A stretch of DNA of 64,000 nucleotides. Origin: Boothiomyces macroporosus (Eukaryota > Chytridiomycota > Chytridiomycetes > Rhizophydiales > Terramycetaceae). A model generated the notes under the pieces. The model made no database searches, had not been told where the DNA came from, and saw only the letters and a program-made list of their open reading frames with translations. Positions 63,225 through 64,000 of the stretch are shown here, piece after piece (positions within the stretch are counted from its first letter, which is position 1; every line of letters begins with the position of its first letter). The position numbers and the translations under genes are program-made. Where the stretch lies: assembly GCA_027604185.1 (NCBI GenBank), contig JADGKB010000058.1:24957-88956 (forward strand), given 5' to 3'.

Positions 63225-64000
63225 ATGAACTTTGTCAATGAGCTACTAGGAAAGAAGCAAAAACCAGCCAACCAGTATCCGGGAGCCTCATCGCAGTATC
63301 CAGGGAATAATCAATATCCCGGATCACAATATCCTGGAAGCGTACAGCAGCCACCATATCAGCAACCACATATGCAACAAGGACAATATCAGCAACCATA
63401 TATGCAACAAGGACAATATCAACAACCATATATGCAACAAGGACAATATCAACAACCGCCATATCCCCCTCAAGGCTATGGATATCCTGGACAACCAAAC
63501 CAATATCCTGGTCAACAATTTCCACCAAACCAGTATCCAGGACAACCCTATCCTAATCAGTACCCTGGACAACCATATCCGAACCAGCAGTATCCACCAA
63601 ATCAACCCCCTCCAAATATTGCTCAAAATAGCCCTGCACAAGCTCAACAATCGCCTCAAAATCAACCATCTGCAGTAAACGCTCAACAAACTCAATCTCC
63701 TCAACCACCACAAGGTGTACCAAGCCCAAATCCATCCCAAACTAGTGACAAACCTCCAGCAAGTTATGCTAATCTTTTTACTGGTGATCAGGCTCAGCCA
63801 GATCAGAAACCTCCTGCAGATATACAATCCAATGCTAATAATGGAACATTGCCAAGTTATGCTACTAATCCTTCTCCTCAAGTTACACAAAATGCTCCTC
63901 CTAATCCTCCAAATCAAGGATATCCTGGGCAGGCTCAGAATCTACCACCTGCAAACGGAAATTATCAACCACCACCTGCAAACGGAAATTATCAACCACC
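63225..64000 (+). CDS. P/Q/Y-rich protein, N-terminal part (runs off window)
   Basis: An open frame of 258 codons without stop to the window edge. After MNFVNELLGKKQKP it is almost entirely P, Q, Y, N and G, with QYPG, QQPYMQQG and NQYPGQP repeats. Such extensions precede folded domains in annexin A7/A11, PEF calcium-binding and some RNA-binding proteins; the domain would lie outside the window. On its own it looks like a prion-like or condensate-forming region. The periodicity opens a false antisense frame (63324-63917). Confidence 0.7.
   Translation, partial: MNFVNELLGKKQKPANQYPGASSQYPGNNQYPGSQYPGSVQQPPYQQPHMQQGQYQQPYMQQGQYQQPYMQQGQYQQPPYPPQGYGYPGQPNQYPGQQFPPNQYPGQPYPNQYPGQPYPNQQYPPNQPPPNIAQNSPAQAQQSPQNQPSAVNAQQTQSPQPPQGVPSPNPSQTSDKPPASYANLFTGDQAQPDQKPPADIQSNANNGTLPSYATNPSPQVTQNAPPNPPNQGYPGQAQNLPPANGNYQPPPANGNYQP
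63361..63450 (+). repeat. In-frame coding repeat, 30 nt x 3
   Basis: Three units of QQPYMQQGQY-type coding sequence (atatgcaacaaggacaatat core), followed by a partial unit. It expands the protein by ten residues per copy. Confidence 0.9.

Noticed and set aside
63324..63917. 197-codon minus-strand frame rich in W, I, L and R
   Set aside because: It mirrors the P/Q/Y-rich repeats of the plus-strand gene; composition is what antisense CAA/CCA/TAT repeats must give.

Overview
The window is nuclear DNA from a small-genome, AT-rich eukaryote, most likely an early-diverging fungus whose life cycle includes a flagellated stage. The fungal signs are a velvet-domain regulator and Pex22, Icp55, Uga4-type permease, Nsr1/nucleolin and Avt-type transporter homologues. 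The flagellar signs are CYB5D1 and CFAP210 (CCDC173) homologues. P2X receptor, ferroportin, DALRD3-like, TMEM214, CHCHD5 and cactin homologues also occur; most of these are missing from yeasts and fit a lineage near the base of Fungi. I cannot name the phylum (Chytridiomycota, Blastocladiomycota and Rozellomycota are all possible). TAA, TAG and TGA all act as stops, so the code is standard.

The main feature is gene architecture. Matching reading frames to conserved protein families gives about 100 spliceosomal introns. Nearly all are 18-22 nt long, start with GT, and carry a YTAAY-like branch motif only about 3-6 nt before the 3' AG. Two have GC-AG ends. Two well supported introns, and one weaker one, end in TG or GG. 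Two are about double length (39 and 42 nt), and the 39-nt one splits exactly into two complete mini-introns with nothing between them. Introns whose length is a multiple of three almost always carry an in-frame stop, often the TAA of the branch motif. All multi-exon models given here have coding lengths divisible by three, which supports the splice calls.

Layout: 1-5.4 kb ABC transporter start, orphan gene, P2X receptor, TSR1; 5.4-10.7 kb cactin, copia-type gag fragment, ferroportin, forkhead factor; 10.8-17.5 kb low-complexity protein, vigilin/Scp160, SPT2; 17.6-22 kb esterase, mitochondrial TyrRS, amino-acid transporter, CHCHD5; 22.3-29.4 kb PRP8; 29.5-33.2 kb COX5B, ABHD12-like hydrolase, velvet protein, CYB5D1; 33.3-38 kb Gyp7/TBC1D15 RabGAP, TMEM214; 38-40 kb gene-free; 40-45.2 kb CFAP210, Dabb protein, DALRD3-like, PAS-kinase-like kinase; 45.8-50.4 kb Y14, Icp55, HEM2, NSR1; 50.6-56.9 kb two related membrane proteins, CYTH phosphatase, SLC45-like and Uga4-like transporters; 57-64 kb HSPA12-like, RanBP1, PEX22, tetraspanin, thymidylate synthase, a membrane orphan and a P/Q/Y-rich protein cut by the window end.

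Genes are packed tightly. Convergent stop codons lie 5-66 nt apart. Three divergent pairs have start codons only 11, 21 and 22 nt apart. In many genes the stop codon overlaps or abuts an AATAAA. The remaining spacers often hold short tandem duplications of 24-39 nt. Several genes act in RNA processing (PRP8, cactin, Y14, vigilin, NSR1, TSR1), in mitochondria (TyrRS, COX5B, CHCHD5, Icp55) and in membrane traffic or transport.
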